Below, one piece after another: positions 8,477 through 16,402 of a stretch of DNA of 38,208 nt. A model generated the notes under the pieces. The model was not told the DNA's origin. It ran no database searches and saw only the letters and a program-made list of their open reading frames with translations. The DNA lies in contig JACPOR010000005.1 in assembly GCA_016191425.1 (NCBI GenBank), positions 32,591 through 70,798 on the forward strand, in the 5' to 3' direction. This stretch comes from Chloroflexota bacterium. Its GTDB lineage: Bacteria; Chloroflexota; Limnocylindria; Limnocylindrales; CSP1-4. How positions within the stretch are numbered: position 1 is the stretch's first letter; each line of letters opens with the position of its first letter. The translations under genes and the position numbers were made by a program.

Positions 8477-8699
8477 GGAGCTCGTCGCGCGTCCAGGTGC
8501 GACCGCCTGGACCGCTGGTTGCGGCGCTTCGACGGGCGAGCCGCGCGAACCCGCGCAGGCCCTCGTCCGTGTTTCCGACGCCAGCGTAGCGCTCCAGATA
8601 CGTTCGGAGGACGGCGTTGACCGATGTTCCGTCCTCCAGAGCGCGCATGCGGGCCTGCTTCAGGAGCCGGTCATCGACGGTGATGGTCAGGTTGGTCAT
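8454..8699 (-). CDS. vapB: VapB-type ribbon-helix-helix antitoxin
   Basis: The 81-residue protein starts with a ribbon-helix-helix pattern (TNLTITVDDRLLKQARMRALEDGTSVNAVL). It has a polar C-terminal tail likely to wrap around the toxin. It precedes and overlaps vapC by 23 nt. RHH antitoxins normally repress their own operon, alone or with the toxin, and a candidate operator lies directly upstream. The start ATG at 8699 has a GGGAGG run (revcomp of about 8711-8716) about 12 nt upstream. Confidence 0.9.
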   Translation of the reverse strand: MTNLTITVDDRLLKQARMRALEDGTSVNAVLRTYLERYAGVGNTDEGLRGFARLARRSAATSGPGGRTWTRDELHERTDLR

Positions 8700-8713
8700 G
8701 GTCGCCGCTGCCT

Positions 8714-8744
8714 CCCGTGCTATACGGGTTCAGTGTAACACGGG
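8714..8744 (-). promoter_or_regulatory. candidate vapBC operator/promoter
   Basis: An inverted repeat CCCGT-5 nt-ACGGG (8714-8718/8724-8728) is followed by another ACGGG at 8740-8744. On the minus strand a TATAGC (-10-like, 8719-8724) lies inside the repeat, and a TTGGAC lies 19 nt further upstream. Half-sites overlapping the promoter are what an autorepressing RHH antitoxin would use. The 19-nt spacing is longer than ideal. The rest of 8745-8966 shows nothing. Confidence 0.4.
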
Positions 8745-8966
8745 TCCAAGTATCGACGGGTTCGACGTGACGCCGGAGCCGCGCGACGGCAGCCCCTCGA
8801 CGAGACCAACCGGGCGAGGCCGGGACCTTTGGTTGCGGCCATGACCCATCCGTCACGTTGCGCCCGTCGTGTCGGTGACGCGATGATCGTCCCGGTGCGG
8901 CGATGCAACGTTCAGTCACGCGCATGATTGCCGGGACCGGGTCCCACCGCACCCGGAAAGACGGGG

Positions 8967-11474
8967 ATGACTCGAGCCAGAATCAGTCCGATCGACGACC
9001 GCGGAGGGGGCCTGGGGCTGCTGCCCCCGGCCTCGAGTTCGCCGAGGCCGCGACACGGCGGAACACGGTTCGCCGACCTCGGGCCGGACGAGGTGGAGGC
9101 GATCGCGAGGATCGGCTCGTATTCGCTCGACATCGGCTCGGGGCGCTGGGCCAGCTCACGGGGCCTCGACGCGATCTTCGGGATCGAGCCCACGTTCGAG
9201 CGGTCGATCGCGGGCTGGGCCTCGCTCATTCATCCCGCCGACCGGGAGGCCATGGTCGCCTACTTCACCCACGAGGTCATCGGCCAGGGCCGGCCGTTCG
9301 ACCGCCAATACCGGATCGTCCGCGCCGACACCGGCGCCGAACGCTGGGTCCATGGGCTCGGCGCCCTGAAGCGCGACGGGTCCGGGCGGCCGGTGCAGAT
9401 GCTGGGCACGATCGCGGACATCACCGAACGGGTTGTGGCAGAGGAGGAGCGGTCCCGGCTGGTTGAAAGACTCCGCCGGAGCGAACGAAATCTCGCCGAA
9501 GCCCAGCGGATCGCCCACATCGGCAGTTGGGGGTGGGACGTGGCGACCGGGGCCGCACAACGATCCGACGAGACGCACCGGATCTACGGCATGGAGCGGG
9601 GCGCGTTCTCAGAGACGTACGCGGCGTTCCTCGCGGTCGTTCACCCAGACGACTTGGCGCGCGTGCGGGAGGCCGAACGACAGGCGCTTGCAGGCCGGGC
9701 ACCGTTCGACATCAACTTTCGGATCATCCGGCCCGATGGTGCCGTGACGATCGTGCGTGAGGCCGGCGAGGTCATCTGCAACGAAGCCGGTGACCCGGTC
9801 CGCATGGTCGGCACGACCCAGGACATCACCGAGCGGGTAGCCGCGGACGCGGAACGAAATCGCCTCGTGTCGGCCATCGAACAGACCGCCGACGCGATCT
9901 GGATGCAGGACCTCGATGGCATGGTCACCTACGTCAACCGATCCTTCAGCCGAACGTACGGCTATGAGCCGGCCGAGATCGTCGGCCAGCATGCGGGGAT
10001 CATCGATAGCGGCAGTCATGGGCCCGCGTTCTTCGCCGAGATCTGGGCCGTGGTCGCGGCGGGCGGGAACTGGACGGGCTCGATCGTCAACCGCCGCAAG
10101 GATGGCACGTCGTTCGAGGTCGAGGCCGTGATCTCCGGGATCTGGGACGCCGAGGGTCGCCTGGTGAGCTACGTCCAGACGGACCGTGACGTCACCCACG
10201 AACGCGCACTCGAGAGCGCCCTCGAACGCGATGCCCGCGAGCGCGAGGCGATCCAGGCGGCCCTCGAGCGGATCGACCCGGAGGGGACGCCCGAGGCAAT
10301 CGCCGCGGCCGCCTGTGCCGAGATCGTCGGGCTTGCCGAAATCGACTCGGCATGGGCGATCGGCCTGGGGAGTGACAACGGGCGGATCCTGGCCGAGGTG
10401 GGATTGGTCGCGCGGGCACTCTCCGCCGGGACCGTGGTACCCGAAGCGCGGGCGCACTACCTCCTCGAGCGCGCGGCCACCGGCCCGTGGATCGAGGCAT
10501 GGCGGGCCCGGCCCGAGGACGGTACCTATGGCGAGGCCATCAGTTCGAGCGGCCTCCACACCGCCATCTATGCTCCGCTGAAGGGCGCCCATGGCATCGT
10601 CGGGGTGATCGGCTTCGGAGCCCACGATCCGGCCAACGCGGACCGGATCGTCGAGCGCCTGCCGGCCCTCGCGACGTTCGGTGCGGTCGTCGGCGCGCTC
10701 ATCGCCCCAGGGCTCGAGGCCAGCCATCGCGAGGTAGCCGCTCGATCAGCGATCAAGGCGACCATCGAGGCCGGCACGCACACCCCCTTCTTCCAGCCGA
10801 TTGTCGACCTCCATACCGGAGCGGTCGTCGGGTATGAGGCGCTCAGTCGTTTTTCCGACGGGACGAGACCCGACGTGATGTTCGGATTGGCCGACCGGGC
10901 CGGACTCGGGCGCCGGCTCGAGACGGCCACCCTCGCCGCAGCGCTCGACGCGGCGGCGGTCCTGCCGGCCGCGGCCTACCTGAGCCTCAATGCCTCGCCC
11001 GCCTTCATCGGCTCGGGCGCGCTCCGGGCGCTCCTCGCCGGCCTCGAGCGACCGATCGTCCTCGAGATCACCGAGCACGTCGGGGTCGAGGACTATGCCG
11101 CGCTCCGGGAGGCGCTCGCGGCGCTCGGGCCCGGGGTTCGCCTGGCGGTCGACGACGCCGGTGCCGGGTATGCCAGCCTGCGTCACATCCTCGAACTCGC
11201 CCCCGACTTCGTGAAGCTCGATCTCGGGCTGGTCCGCGGGATCGACGCCGATCCCGCCCGCCAGGCGCTCATCGCGGGGATGACCTATTTCGCGGTCAAG
11301 CGGAGGGTCCATCTGGTCGCCGAGGGGATCGAGACGCCGGCCGAGCTCGAGACACTCCGCGCGCTCGCGATCCCGTACGGGCAGGGCTTCCTGCTGGGAC
11401 GGCCCCAGGACGGTCGGGGCCCCGGGCCTTGGCCGACGACGCTATCGCTGGGCCCGGGCGAAGGGACGCCCTGA
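8967..11474 (+). CDS. PAS-PAS-PAS-GAF-EAL cyclic-di-GMP phosphodiesterase
   Basis: The 835-residue protein has three PAS/PAC sensor modules (about 35-160, 170-295 and 298-415; the first two end in a DITERV motif), a GAF-like region (about 430-590), and an EAL domain from about 600. EAL catalytic positions are present: E624 in GYEALSR, the Asn of SLNAS, the Glu of EITEH, the Asp pair in VDDAGAGYAS, the Lys of FVKLDLGLV, the Glu of VAEGIET and the Gln of GQGFLLGRP. It should therefore hydrolyse c-di-GMP to pGpG. No GGDEF domain and no membrane helix are present, so it is a soluble sensor. ATG at 8967 is preferred; the GC-rich 13-codon extension to 8928 is unconserved. Confidence 0.93.
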   Translation: MTRARISPIDDRGGGLGLLPPASSSPRPRHGGTRFADLGPDEVEAIARIGSYSLDIGSGRWASSRGLDAIFGIEPTFERSIAGWASLIHPADREAMVAYFTHEVIGQGRPFDRQYRIVRADTGAERWVHGLGALKRDGSGRPVQMLGTIADITERVVAEEERSRLVERLRRSERNLAEAQRIAHIGSWGWDVATGAAQRSDETHRIYGMERGAFSETYAAFLAVVHPDDLARVREAERQALAGRAPFDINFRIIRPDGAVTIVREAGEVICNEAGDPVRMVGTTQDITERVAADAERNRLVSAIEQTADAIWMQDLDGMVTYVNRSFSRTYGYEPAEIVGQHAGIIDSGSHGPAFFAEIWAVVAAGGNWTGSIVNRRKDGTSFEVEAVISGIWDAEGRLVSYVQTDRDVTHERALESALERDAREREAIQAALERIDPEGTPEAIAAAACAEIVGLAEIDSAWAIGLGSDNGRILAEVGLVARALSAGTVVPEARAHYLLERAATGPWIEAWRARPEDGTYGEAISSSGLHTAIYAPLKGAHGIVGVIGFGAHDPANADRIVERLPALATFGAVVGALIAPGLEASHREVAARSAIKATIEAGTHTPFFQPIVDLHTGAVVGYEALSRFSDGTRPDVMFGLADRAGLGRRLETATLAAALDAAAVLPAAAYLSLNASPAFIGSGALRALLAGLERPIVLEITEHVGVEDYAALREALAALGPGVRLAVDDAGAGYASLRHILELAPDFVKLDLGLVRGIDADPARQALIAGMTYFAVKRRVHLVAEGIETPAELETLRALAIPYGQGFLLGRPQDGRGPGPWPTTLSLGPGEGTP

Positions 11475-11496
11475 GCGGCTGGCGCACACAGTCCGG

Positions 11497-11530
11497 CGGC
11501 GAGCAGACGGGCAAGCGGCGAGCAGACGGG
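11497..11530. repeat. 15-bp direct repeat, 19-bp period
   Basis: CGGCGAGCAGACGGG occurs at 11497-11511 and 11516-11530, between the EAL gene and the decayed GNAT gene. It overlaps the eroded 3' end of that pseudogene. Confidence 0.75.
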
Positions 11531-11539
11531 CCGGCGGCA

Positions 11540-11934
11540 CTCCGCCATCAAACAGCGTCGAGGCGCTCCATCACCGGGCATGTGCTCGAGCAACGCGCGA
11601 CCCAGCCACCTGCCGCGATGCGACGGTTGGACATACATGTGCTTGACCTCGGCACAGTCGGGTCCAATCCGCAGCAGGCAGGCCGTGCCCACTGCCATTG
11701 CCCCGTTGGATGCCAGGCAGAGCCGGCCGTCGGGCGGGCGTGCCAGGCAGAGCCGGCCGTCGGGCGGGCGGAACCGGGCAATGGCTGCGAGGTCACGCTC
11801 CACCGTCTCCTGAACGGGAGTCGGAAGCCATACCTCGCCTCCAGCTCGTCGTTGCCCCAGCCGGGGTAGTCGAGCCAGAGGCGCTCGACGGCGTCCACGT
11901 CTTCCGGCAGCTCGGCCCCCCGGATTCCCGTCAT
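11540..11934 (-). pseudogene. GNAT acetyltransferase, frameshifted and 3'-eroded
   Basis: Read from the ATG at 11934, the first ~41 residues (EDVDAVERLWLDYPGWGNDE, then LEARYGFRLP) are followed by nonsense. The next frame takes over exactly there with VQETVERDLAAIARFRPPDG, then GTACLLRIG and EVKHMYVQPSHRGRWLGRALLEH, a typical GNAT acetyl-CoA motif. One base appears lost at about 11816-11818. A 30-bp unit is duplicated in frame inside it, and the GNAT C-terminus is missing beyond ALLEH. Either a decayed gene or a sequencing error plus real truncation. The boundary at 11540 is approximate. Confidence 0.75.
11711..11770. repeat. 30-bp perfect tandem duplication inside the GNAT pseudogene
   Basis: The units at 11711-11740 and 11741-11770 are identical. 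On the minus strand each encodes ten residues (PPDGRLCLAR-type), so the duplication is in frame within the GNAT domain. Confidence 0.9.
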
Positions 11935-12161
11935 GGGTCGGTCTCCGATTTGTCTGGGCGTGGACGTCCGGACGGTGCCATATGCTCGACGACCCTGCGA
12001 GAGCCTGGCCGCTCGTAGACCGGGAAGCCCGTCTCACTCGCCTGCAGGATAGGGACACCCGCAAGCTGACAGTGGAGATGTTCCCAAACGAGCGGACCAT
12101 CCGCTACCGCCGGCCTACCAGGAGGCGTCGAGGTCGTCCCTTCTCGCTTTGGCGCCGCCGA

Positions 12162-12446
12162 CTACGCCGGGGTTCTCAGGACGCGGTCGAACGACACGTT
12201 CCAGCCGATCAGTTCACAGCCAAGGTAGTGCGGCGCGTGCTCGCCGCCGGGCGTGCAGACCGGACAACCCCATCGCGCGAGACCCCCTTCATCGGGCAGG
12301 AACGCGACGTCGCAGGAGTGCTCGGACGGGTCGCAGGTTCGCCCGTGACATGCGCAGTCGCAGTGGACCCAGTGCGCGCAGGTGCAACTCGCCGATGGCG
12401 ACGGGGGCCGCAACACACTTGCCGGGAACGGGGTCGGTGATCGCAT
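12162..12446 (-). CDS. cysteine-rich small protein, possible metal-binding (94 aa)
   Basis: ATG at 12446 follows GGGGAG spaced 4 nt. The predicted 94 residues hold ten Cys (21, 23, 29, 31, 33, 38, 45, 61, 64, 77) and six His in 55 residues. These include a CTCAHWVHCDCACHG cluster and a CPVC knuckle followed by EHAPHYLGCE, which look like zinc-binding elements. No family is recognised. It is divergent from the ECF sigma gene, and a redox or metal role is only a guess. The longer frame upstream to 12689 is the 15-bp repeat read on the wrong strand. The gap 11935-12161 is empty as far as I can see. Confidence 0.5.
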   Translation of the reverse strand: MRSPTPFPASVLRPPSPSASCTCAHWVHCDCACHGRTCDPSEHSCDVAFLPDEGGLARWGCPVCTPGGEHAPHYLGCELIGWNVSFDRVLRTPA

Positions 12447-12549
12447 GTGGCTCCCCGCGCTGTAACCAGCGGTCCGAGACAAGCGTGCCGAGCCCGTGGT
12501 TCTCATTGTCCTGCTGCCGTCAATCGACGCGGCGGCTCGCAGTAAGCGC

Positions 12550-12609
12550 GGGCGCTGCCACGGCGGGCGCTGCCACGGCGGGCGCTGCCACGGCGGGCGC
12601 TGCCACGGC
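12550..12609. repeat. 15-bp tandem repeat, 4 units plus partial
   Basis: Four identical 15-bp units (GGGCGCTGCCACGGC) span 12550-12609, with a partial fifth to about 12617. They lie in the divergent gap upstream of the ECF sigma gene. The unit length is a multiple of three, so it appears as peptide repeats in spurious frames on both strands. Confidence 0.9.
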
Positions 12610-12638
12610 GGGCGCTGCGCCGTCGCCGAAGCACTCAT

Positions 12639-12666
12639 GGAACCGCGCGGGCTCCGGATGCGTTTC
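12639..12666 (+). promoter_or_regulatory. candidate ECF-type promoter of the sigma gene
   Basis: GGAACC (12639-12644), a 16-bp spacer and CGTTTC (12661-12666) match the general ECF promoter form (GGAAC and CGT boxes). The sigma start codon at 12673 lies about 7 nt after the -10 box, so the transcript would be leaderless or nearly so. This would allow autoregulation. Chance matches are possible. Confidence 0.4.
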
Positions 12667-12672
12667 GCGGCC

Positions 12673-13257
12673 ATGACGCACGTGTCCAACGCACCCGCCG
12701 GGCACTTCGAAGAGGTCTTCGAAACCCATCACCGTCGCGTGCTCGCCTACGCGCTTCGGAGGACGGCAGGGGAGGCCGATGCCGAGGACGTCGTTGCCGA
12801 AACATTCGCGGTCGCGTGGCGCCGGGTCGCCGATCTCCCACCAACCGAGAACGCGCTGCCATGGCTCTTCGGGGTGGCACGGAGGGTCGTCGCCAACCAT
12901 CATCGCGGCGGGCGGCGCCGATTCGGGCTGCTGGAGCGGCTGCGCTCCGAACCGCAGGTGATCGCGAGGGCGGCATTGGAGACGCCCGCAACCGAGGCGC
13001 TTGCCCGCCTCGGCGCGGACGATCAGGAACTCCTCCGGCTGCTCGCGTGGGAAGGCCTGCACCAGTCCGAGGCGGGCGAGATCCTCGGGATCAGCGCGAA
13101 TGCGGTCGCGATCCGTCTCCACCGCGTCCGTCGGCGGTTCGCCGAGGAGCTCGCGGCGATCGAGGGCGGCGACACGAAAGGTTCGGGCGCCTCCCGGACA
13201 TCTGACTCAGCAGGGGGCAGGTTGCCCGGTCAGACACCACGGGAACGGACGACATGA
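12673..13257 (+). CDS. ECF-subfamily RNA polymerase sigma factor
   Basis: The 194-residue protein has region 2 (EVFETHHRRVLAYALRR, then AEDVVAETFAVAWRRV and WLFGVARRVVANHHR) and region 4 (LLAWEGLHQSEAGEILGI, then VAIRLHRVRRRFAEEL). It would direct polymerase to a stress or envelope regulon. Starts at 12658 and 12673 are both possible; 12673 lies just after a candidate ECF promoter. The frame is open back to 12496, but that part is a 15-bp repeat. The C-terminal 25 residues are unstructured. Its stop overlaps the next gene by 4 nt (ATGA), which indicates translational coupling to a probable controller. Confidence 0.92.
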   Translation: MTHVSNAPAGHFEEVFETHHRRVLAYALRRTAGEADAEDVVAETFAVAWRRVADLPPTENALPWLFGVARRVVANHHRGGRRRFGLLERLRSEPQVIARAALETPATEALARLGADDQELLRLLAWEGLHQSEAGEILGISANAVAIRLHRVRRRFAEELAAIEGGDTKGSGASRTSDSAGGRLPGQTPRERTT

Positions 13258-13850
13258 ACGAGCCATTCGAGACCGATCCGCTCGACGTGTTGCGTGCCGC
13301 GAATCCCGTGCGCGACGACCATCTGCCCTCAGCGAGCCTCGCCCGCATCCGCGCGAGGGTCCAGGAGGATGTCATGCAGACCACCAAGACCTCGGGGTTG
13401 GCCCGGCCCGCCAGGCTTCTCGGCGCCGCGATCGGCGGAGCCGCCGTGGCCGCGCTCGCCTTCATCTTTGTCTTCGGCAGCCGGGGCGCCGCGCCCGCAG
13501 TGCTCCCCGGCTCGTCCGCGGGCACCGGATCGGCGAGCTGTGTCGAGCAGTACAGCCCGACGGCCCTGGCCGCCCGTTCGTTCGCCTTCGACGGCACTGT
13601 CACCTCCATCAGCGGGGACAGGGTCACGTTCGCGGTCAACGCGGGCTACAAGGGCGCAGACACCTCTACGATCACCCTCGACGCGCCGGGCATGACCGGC
13701 ACCGAGATCACCTCCGCGGGAGGCCCGAATCTCGCGGTGGGCGCGCGCTATCTCGTGGCCGGTGACGCGACCTTCGTCTGGGCCTGCGGTTTCACCCGGC
13801 CATACGACGCCACGATCGCGGCCCAGTGGTCCACCGCATTCGGCGGTTGA
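13254..13850 (+). CDS. membrane-anchored partner of the ECF sigma factor (possible anti-sigma)
   Basis: The 198-residue protein has a ~50-residue cytosolic N-terminus (DPLDVLRAANPVRDDHLPSAS), one membrane helix (about 55-75, LLGAAIGGAAVAALAFIFVFG) and a ~120-residue exterior domain with two Cys (SASCVEQ and VWACGF) that could pair. An ATGA overlap couples it to the sigma gene, as is usual for sigma/anti-sigma pairs. The zinc anti-sigma HxxxCxxC motif is absent, so the control mechanism is unclear. The following 13851-14175 (325 bp) contains no convincing gene. Confidence 0.8.
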   Translation: MNEPFETDPLDVLRAANPVRDDHLPSASLARIRARVQEDVMQTTKTSGLARPARLLGAAIGGAAVAALAFIFVFGSRGAAPAVLPGSSAGTGSASCVEQYSPTALAARSFAFDGTVTSISGDRVTFAVNAGYKGADTSTITLDAPGMTGTEITSAGGPNLAVGARYLVAGDATFVWACGFTRPYDATIAAQWSTAFGG

Positions 13851-14175
13851 CGCTCCGAGCACAACGGCGATCTGCACCACGCGAACCTGAAACCAGCCCA
13901 TCCGCCTCACCGGTCGTCGGCGTGGCGGCTCCGCTCAAGGTTCGATGGCGCGACGCCGGCGCAGGATCCCCGTCCGCGGCCCAGGAACAGGGCGACCAGA
14001 AATGCAGTCCAGGAACAGCAGCGGGGTCGCATTGCCTCGTAAACACGGAGAGTGAGCCGAAGTAGGGGTCAAGCGCCGGACAGCGCAGGTCGTGCGACAC
14101 TCCACGCCCGCCGCTCCCGCTCCCGCGCCCCGGGGGGCACGGGGTGCCGCTCGGCGGGTTGCCACGGCCCCTACC

Positions 14176-15612
14176 ATGGCCCCCATGAAGCCGCGTCCCC
14201 CGCAGCCGAAACGATCGGGCCTCATCTCGAGACCCGGGAGACCGGCCGAGGTGGAGGTCGGCGAACTCACGAGCGATCAGATTCAGGCCGTCAGCCGCTT
14301 TCCGGACGAGAACCCGAACCCGGTTCTTCGGATCGGGGTCGATGGGCGCGTCCTCTACGCGAATCCGGCCTCAGCCTCGATCCTCACGGCTCTGGGCGTG
14401 GAGGTCGGGGGCGATGTAACCACAGCCTGGCTCTCGGCCGCCCGAGTGGCCGCTGCTGAAGGGACGAATCTCGATCTCTCGGCCGGCCACCGGACATTTG
14501 CGCTCCGGCCGGTGGAAATCGCCGACCTCGGGTTCCTGAATGTCTATGGGACCGACATCACGGCGGAGCGGGCGATCGTCAAGTTTCCCGACCAGAACCC
14601 CAATCCGGTATTCCGCATGGAGTGGGACGGTCGGCTCGTCTACGCAAACCCTGCAAGCAGCGAGCTGATCGCGGGGCTCGGCTACCGGATCGGCAGTACG
14701 TTGGCCGGCGAGCTGTTCGAGCGCCTGATCACGGCCGTTCGGGGCGGGACGCGTGAGTCCGTCGAGATCTCCAGCCGTGGCCGTGACTACGCACTGCTCC
14801 CGGTTGACGTGCCCGAATTCGGATTCATCAACATCTACGGCACCGATGTGACGGCCCAGAACGAGATCCGTCGCCTGCATTTCGAGAACCAGCGCCTGCT
14901 CTTGAACATCCTCCCCGAGGCCATCGCGGATCGCCTGCGCGCCGGCGAGACGCTCATCGCCGACCGATTCGACGATGTGACCCTGCTCTTCGCCGACATC
15001 GTCGGCTTCACCGCGATGTCCAGCACGATGTCACCGCGCGAGCTGGTCGGAGTCCTCAATGAGGTCTTCACGGTCTTCGACGGTCTCGTCGAAGACCACG
15101 GCCTCGAGAAGGTCAAGACCATCGGCGATGCCTACATGGTCATCGGCGGCCTGCTCGATACCTCGACCGACCACACGGAGCGGGTCGCCGACTTGGCCCT
15201 CGACCTGTCGGCGCGACTGGACGCGATCGAGGCGGCGTCGCGGCTGGGTGTCCGGTTCCGGATCGGGATCAACTGCGGGCCGGTGGTGGCCGGCGTCATC
15301 GGGACGAAGAAGTTCATCTACGACGTCTGGGGCGACACGGTCAATCTCGCCGCACGGATGGAATCGCTTGGAGTTCCGGGGCGTATCCAGGTGTCCGGTG
15401 CTGTGGAGGAACGGCTTCGCGGCCGCTACCAGCTCGAGGCGCGTGGGCTCATCGAGGTCAAGGGCAAGGGCAGCCTGCCGACCTGGTTCCTCGCAGGCGG
15501 ACCCGGGCATGCGCGCCGTCGCCGGCAAAGGCAGCGCGGGCAGGCCGCGGCGGACCAGCGGCCCGGTGGCGGTATCGGCACCGGCCTCGGAGCGGACGAC
15601 GCTCGCGGATGA
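14176..15612 (+). CDS. soluble class III adenylate cyclase with two PAS-like modules
   Basis: Two tandem sensor modules begin with near-identical motifs (RFPDENPNPVLRIGVDGR and KFPDQNPNPVFRMEWDGR, each followed by a YANPAS). Each ends with an IYGTDVTA-type linker. A helix (NILPEAIADRLRAGE) leads to the cyclase domain with FADIVGF and IGDAYM metal Asps, EKVKTIGD Lys and FIYDVWGDTVN Asp, so it should use ATP. The transition-state Arg is in NLAARMES. No membrane segment is seen. The start at 14176 or 14185 is ambiguous, and upstream GTG codons are unconserved. The C-terminal 35 residues are basic and disordered, and overlap the next gene. Confidence 0.9.
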   Translation: MAPMKPRPPQPKRSGLISRPGRPAEVEVGELTSDQIQAVSRFPDENPNPVLRIGVDGRVLYANPASASILTALGVEVGGDVTTAWLSAARVAAAEGTNLDLSAGHRTFALRPVEIADLGFLNVYGTDITAERAIVKFPDQNPNPVFRMEWDGRLVYANPASSELIAGLGYRIGSTLAGELFERLITAVRGGTRESVEISSRGRDYALLPVDVPEFGFINIYGTDVTAQNEIRRLHFENQRLLLNILPEAIADRLRAGETLIADRFDDVTLLFADIVGFTAMSSTMSPRELVGVLNEVFTVFDGLVEDHGLEKVKTIGDAYMVIGGLLDTSTDHTERVADLALDLSARLDAIEAASRLGVRFRIGINCGPVVAGVIGTKKFIYDVWGDTVNLAARMESLGVPGRIQVSGAVEERLRGRYQLEARGLIEVKGKGSLPTWFLAGGPGHARRRRQRQRGQAAADQRPGGGIGTGLGADDARG

Positions 15613-16330
15613 CGCGGTGGCGACGGGGCGCGGGGTGTTGCGCACGGAGTCCCGCGGCCTCCTCGCGCTGATCCCGGCCCACGACGAGGCGCCGCGTATC
15701 GGCGCAGTCGTCCGTGGCGCGTTGCCGTATCTGCCGGTCCTCGTCGTGGACGACGGCTCGGTCGACGCGACCGCGACCGAGGCGGCCGCCGCCGGAGCGG
15801 TGGTGCTGTCGCAGCATCCGAACCAGGGCAAGGGCGCCGCGTTGCGCGCCGGCTTCGCGCGGGCACTCACGGACGGGGCCCTGGCGGTCGTGACGCTCGA
15901 TGCCGACGGACAGCACGATCCCGCGGAACTGCCACGCTTCATCGAGGCGGAGTCGGCGCAGTCAAGTGAGCTCATCGTCGGCCGGCGCGACTTCGGCCGG
16001 ATGCCGCTCGTTCGGCGGGCCTCCAACTGGGCCGGCGCCGTGCTCCTGTCGGCCGCCGTCGGTCGGTGGATCCCCGACAACCAGTCCGGCTATCGGTTGA
16101 TCGGGCGGCGGCTGATGACGGCGATGCTGAATAGTCACGAGGACGGCTTCGCATTCGAGGTCGAGATGATCGCCGTCTGCCTGCGCGAGGGCTGGGCCGT
16201 CCGCTGGGTCCCGATCTCCACGATCTACGGCGACGAACGCAGCCACATCCGGCCGCTGCACCATCTGCGCGAGTTCATCGGGGTGGCCTGGCGGGCGCGG
16301 AAGATCGCTCGAAGCGGCGCCCAGAGCTGA
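15509..16330 (+). CDS. GT2 family glycosyltransferase (dolichyl-phosphate mannose synthase-like)
   Basis: The GT-A pattern is clear: LLALIPAHDEAPRIG, VLVVDDGSVDAT, NQGKGAALRAGFARAL, and the DxD-type metal site in TLDADGQHDP. The rest matches single-domain dolichol-phosphate-sugar synthase-like enzymes (DNQSGYRLIGRRLM, then WVPISTIYGDERSHIRPL). It would transfer a sugar from a nucleotide donor to a polyprenyl phosphate or similar acceptor at the membrane face; there is no obvious membrane helix. The ATG at 15509 has AGGCGGA about 9 nt upstream but overlaps the cyclase by 104 nt. A GTG at 15617 just after the cyclase stop is the alternative. Confidence 0.88.
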   Translation: MRAVAGKGSAGRPRRTSGPVAVSAPASERTTLADDAVATGRGVLRTESRGLLALIPAHDEAPRIGAVVRGALPYLPVLVVDDGSVDATATEAAAAGAVVLSQHPNQGKGAALRAGFARALTDGALAVVTLDADGQHDPAELPRFIEAESAQSSELIVGRRDFGRMPLVRRASNWAGAVLLSAAVGRWIPDNQSGYRLIGRRLMTAMLNSHEDGFAFEVEMIAVCLREGWAVRWVPISTIYGDERSHIRPLHHLREFIGVAWRARKIARSGAQS

Positions 16331-16402
16331 GGGCGCGGCGAGCGACGAGGTCGACCATCAGCGCGAACGATACGGAGCGGCGCGAGCGGGTATCAACCCG
16401 CG

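Noticed and set aside
11982-12440. 152-aa plus-strand frame
   Set aside because: Arg-rich shadow with no motifs; the Cys-rich minus-strand frame has a better start and composition.
12496-12672. N-terminal extension of the ECF sigma factor
   Set aside because: It is the 15-bp repeat read as GRCHG units and precedes a likely promoter.
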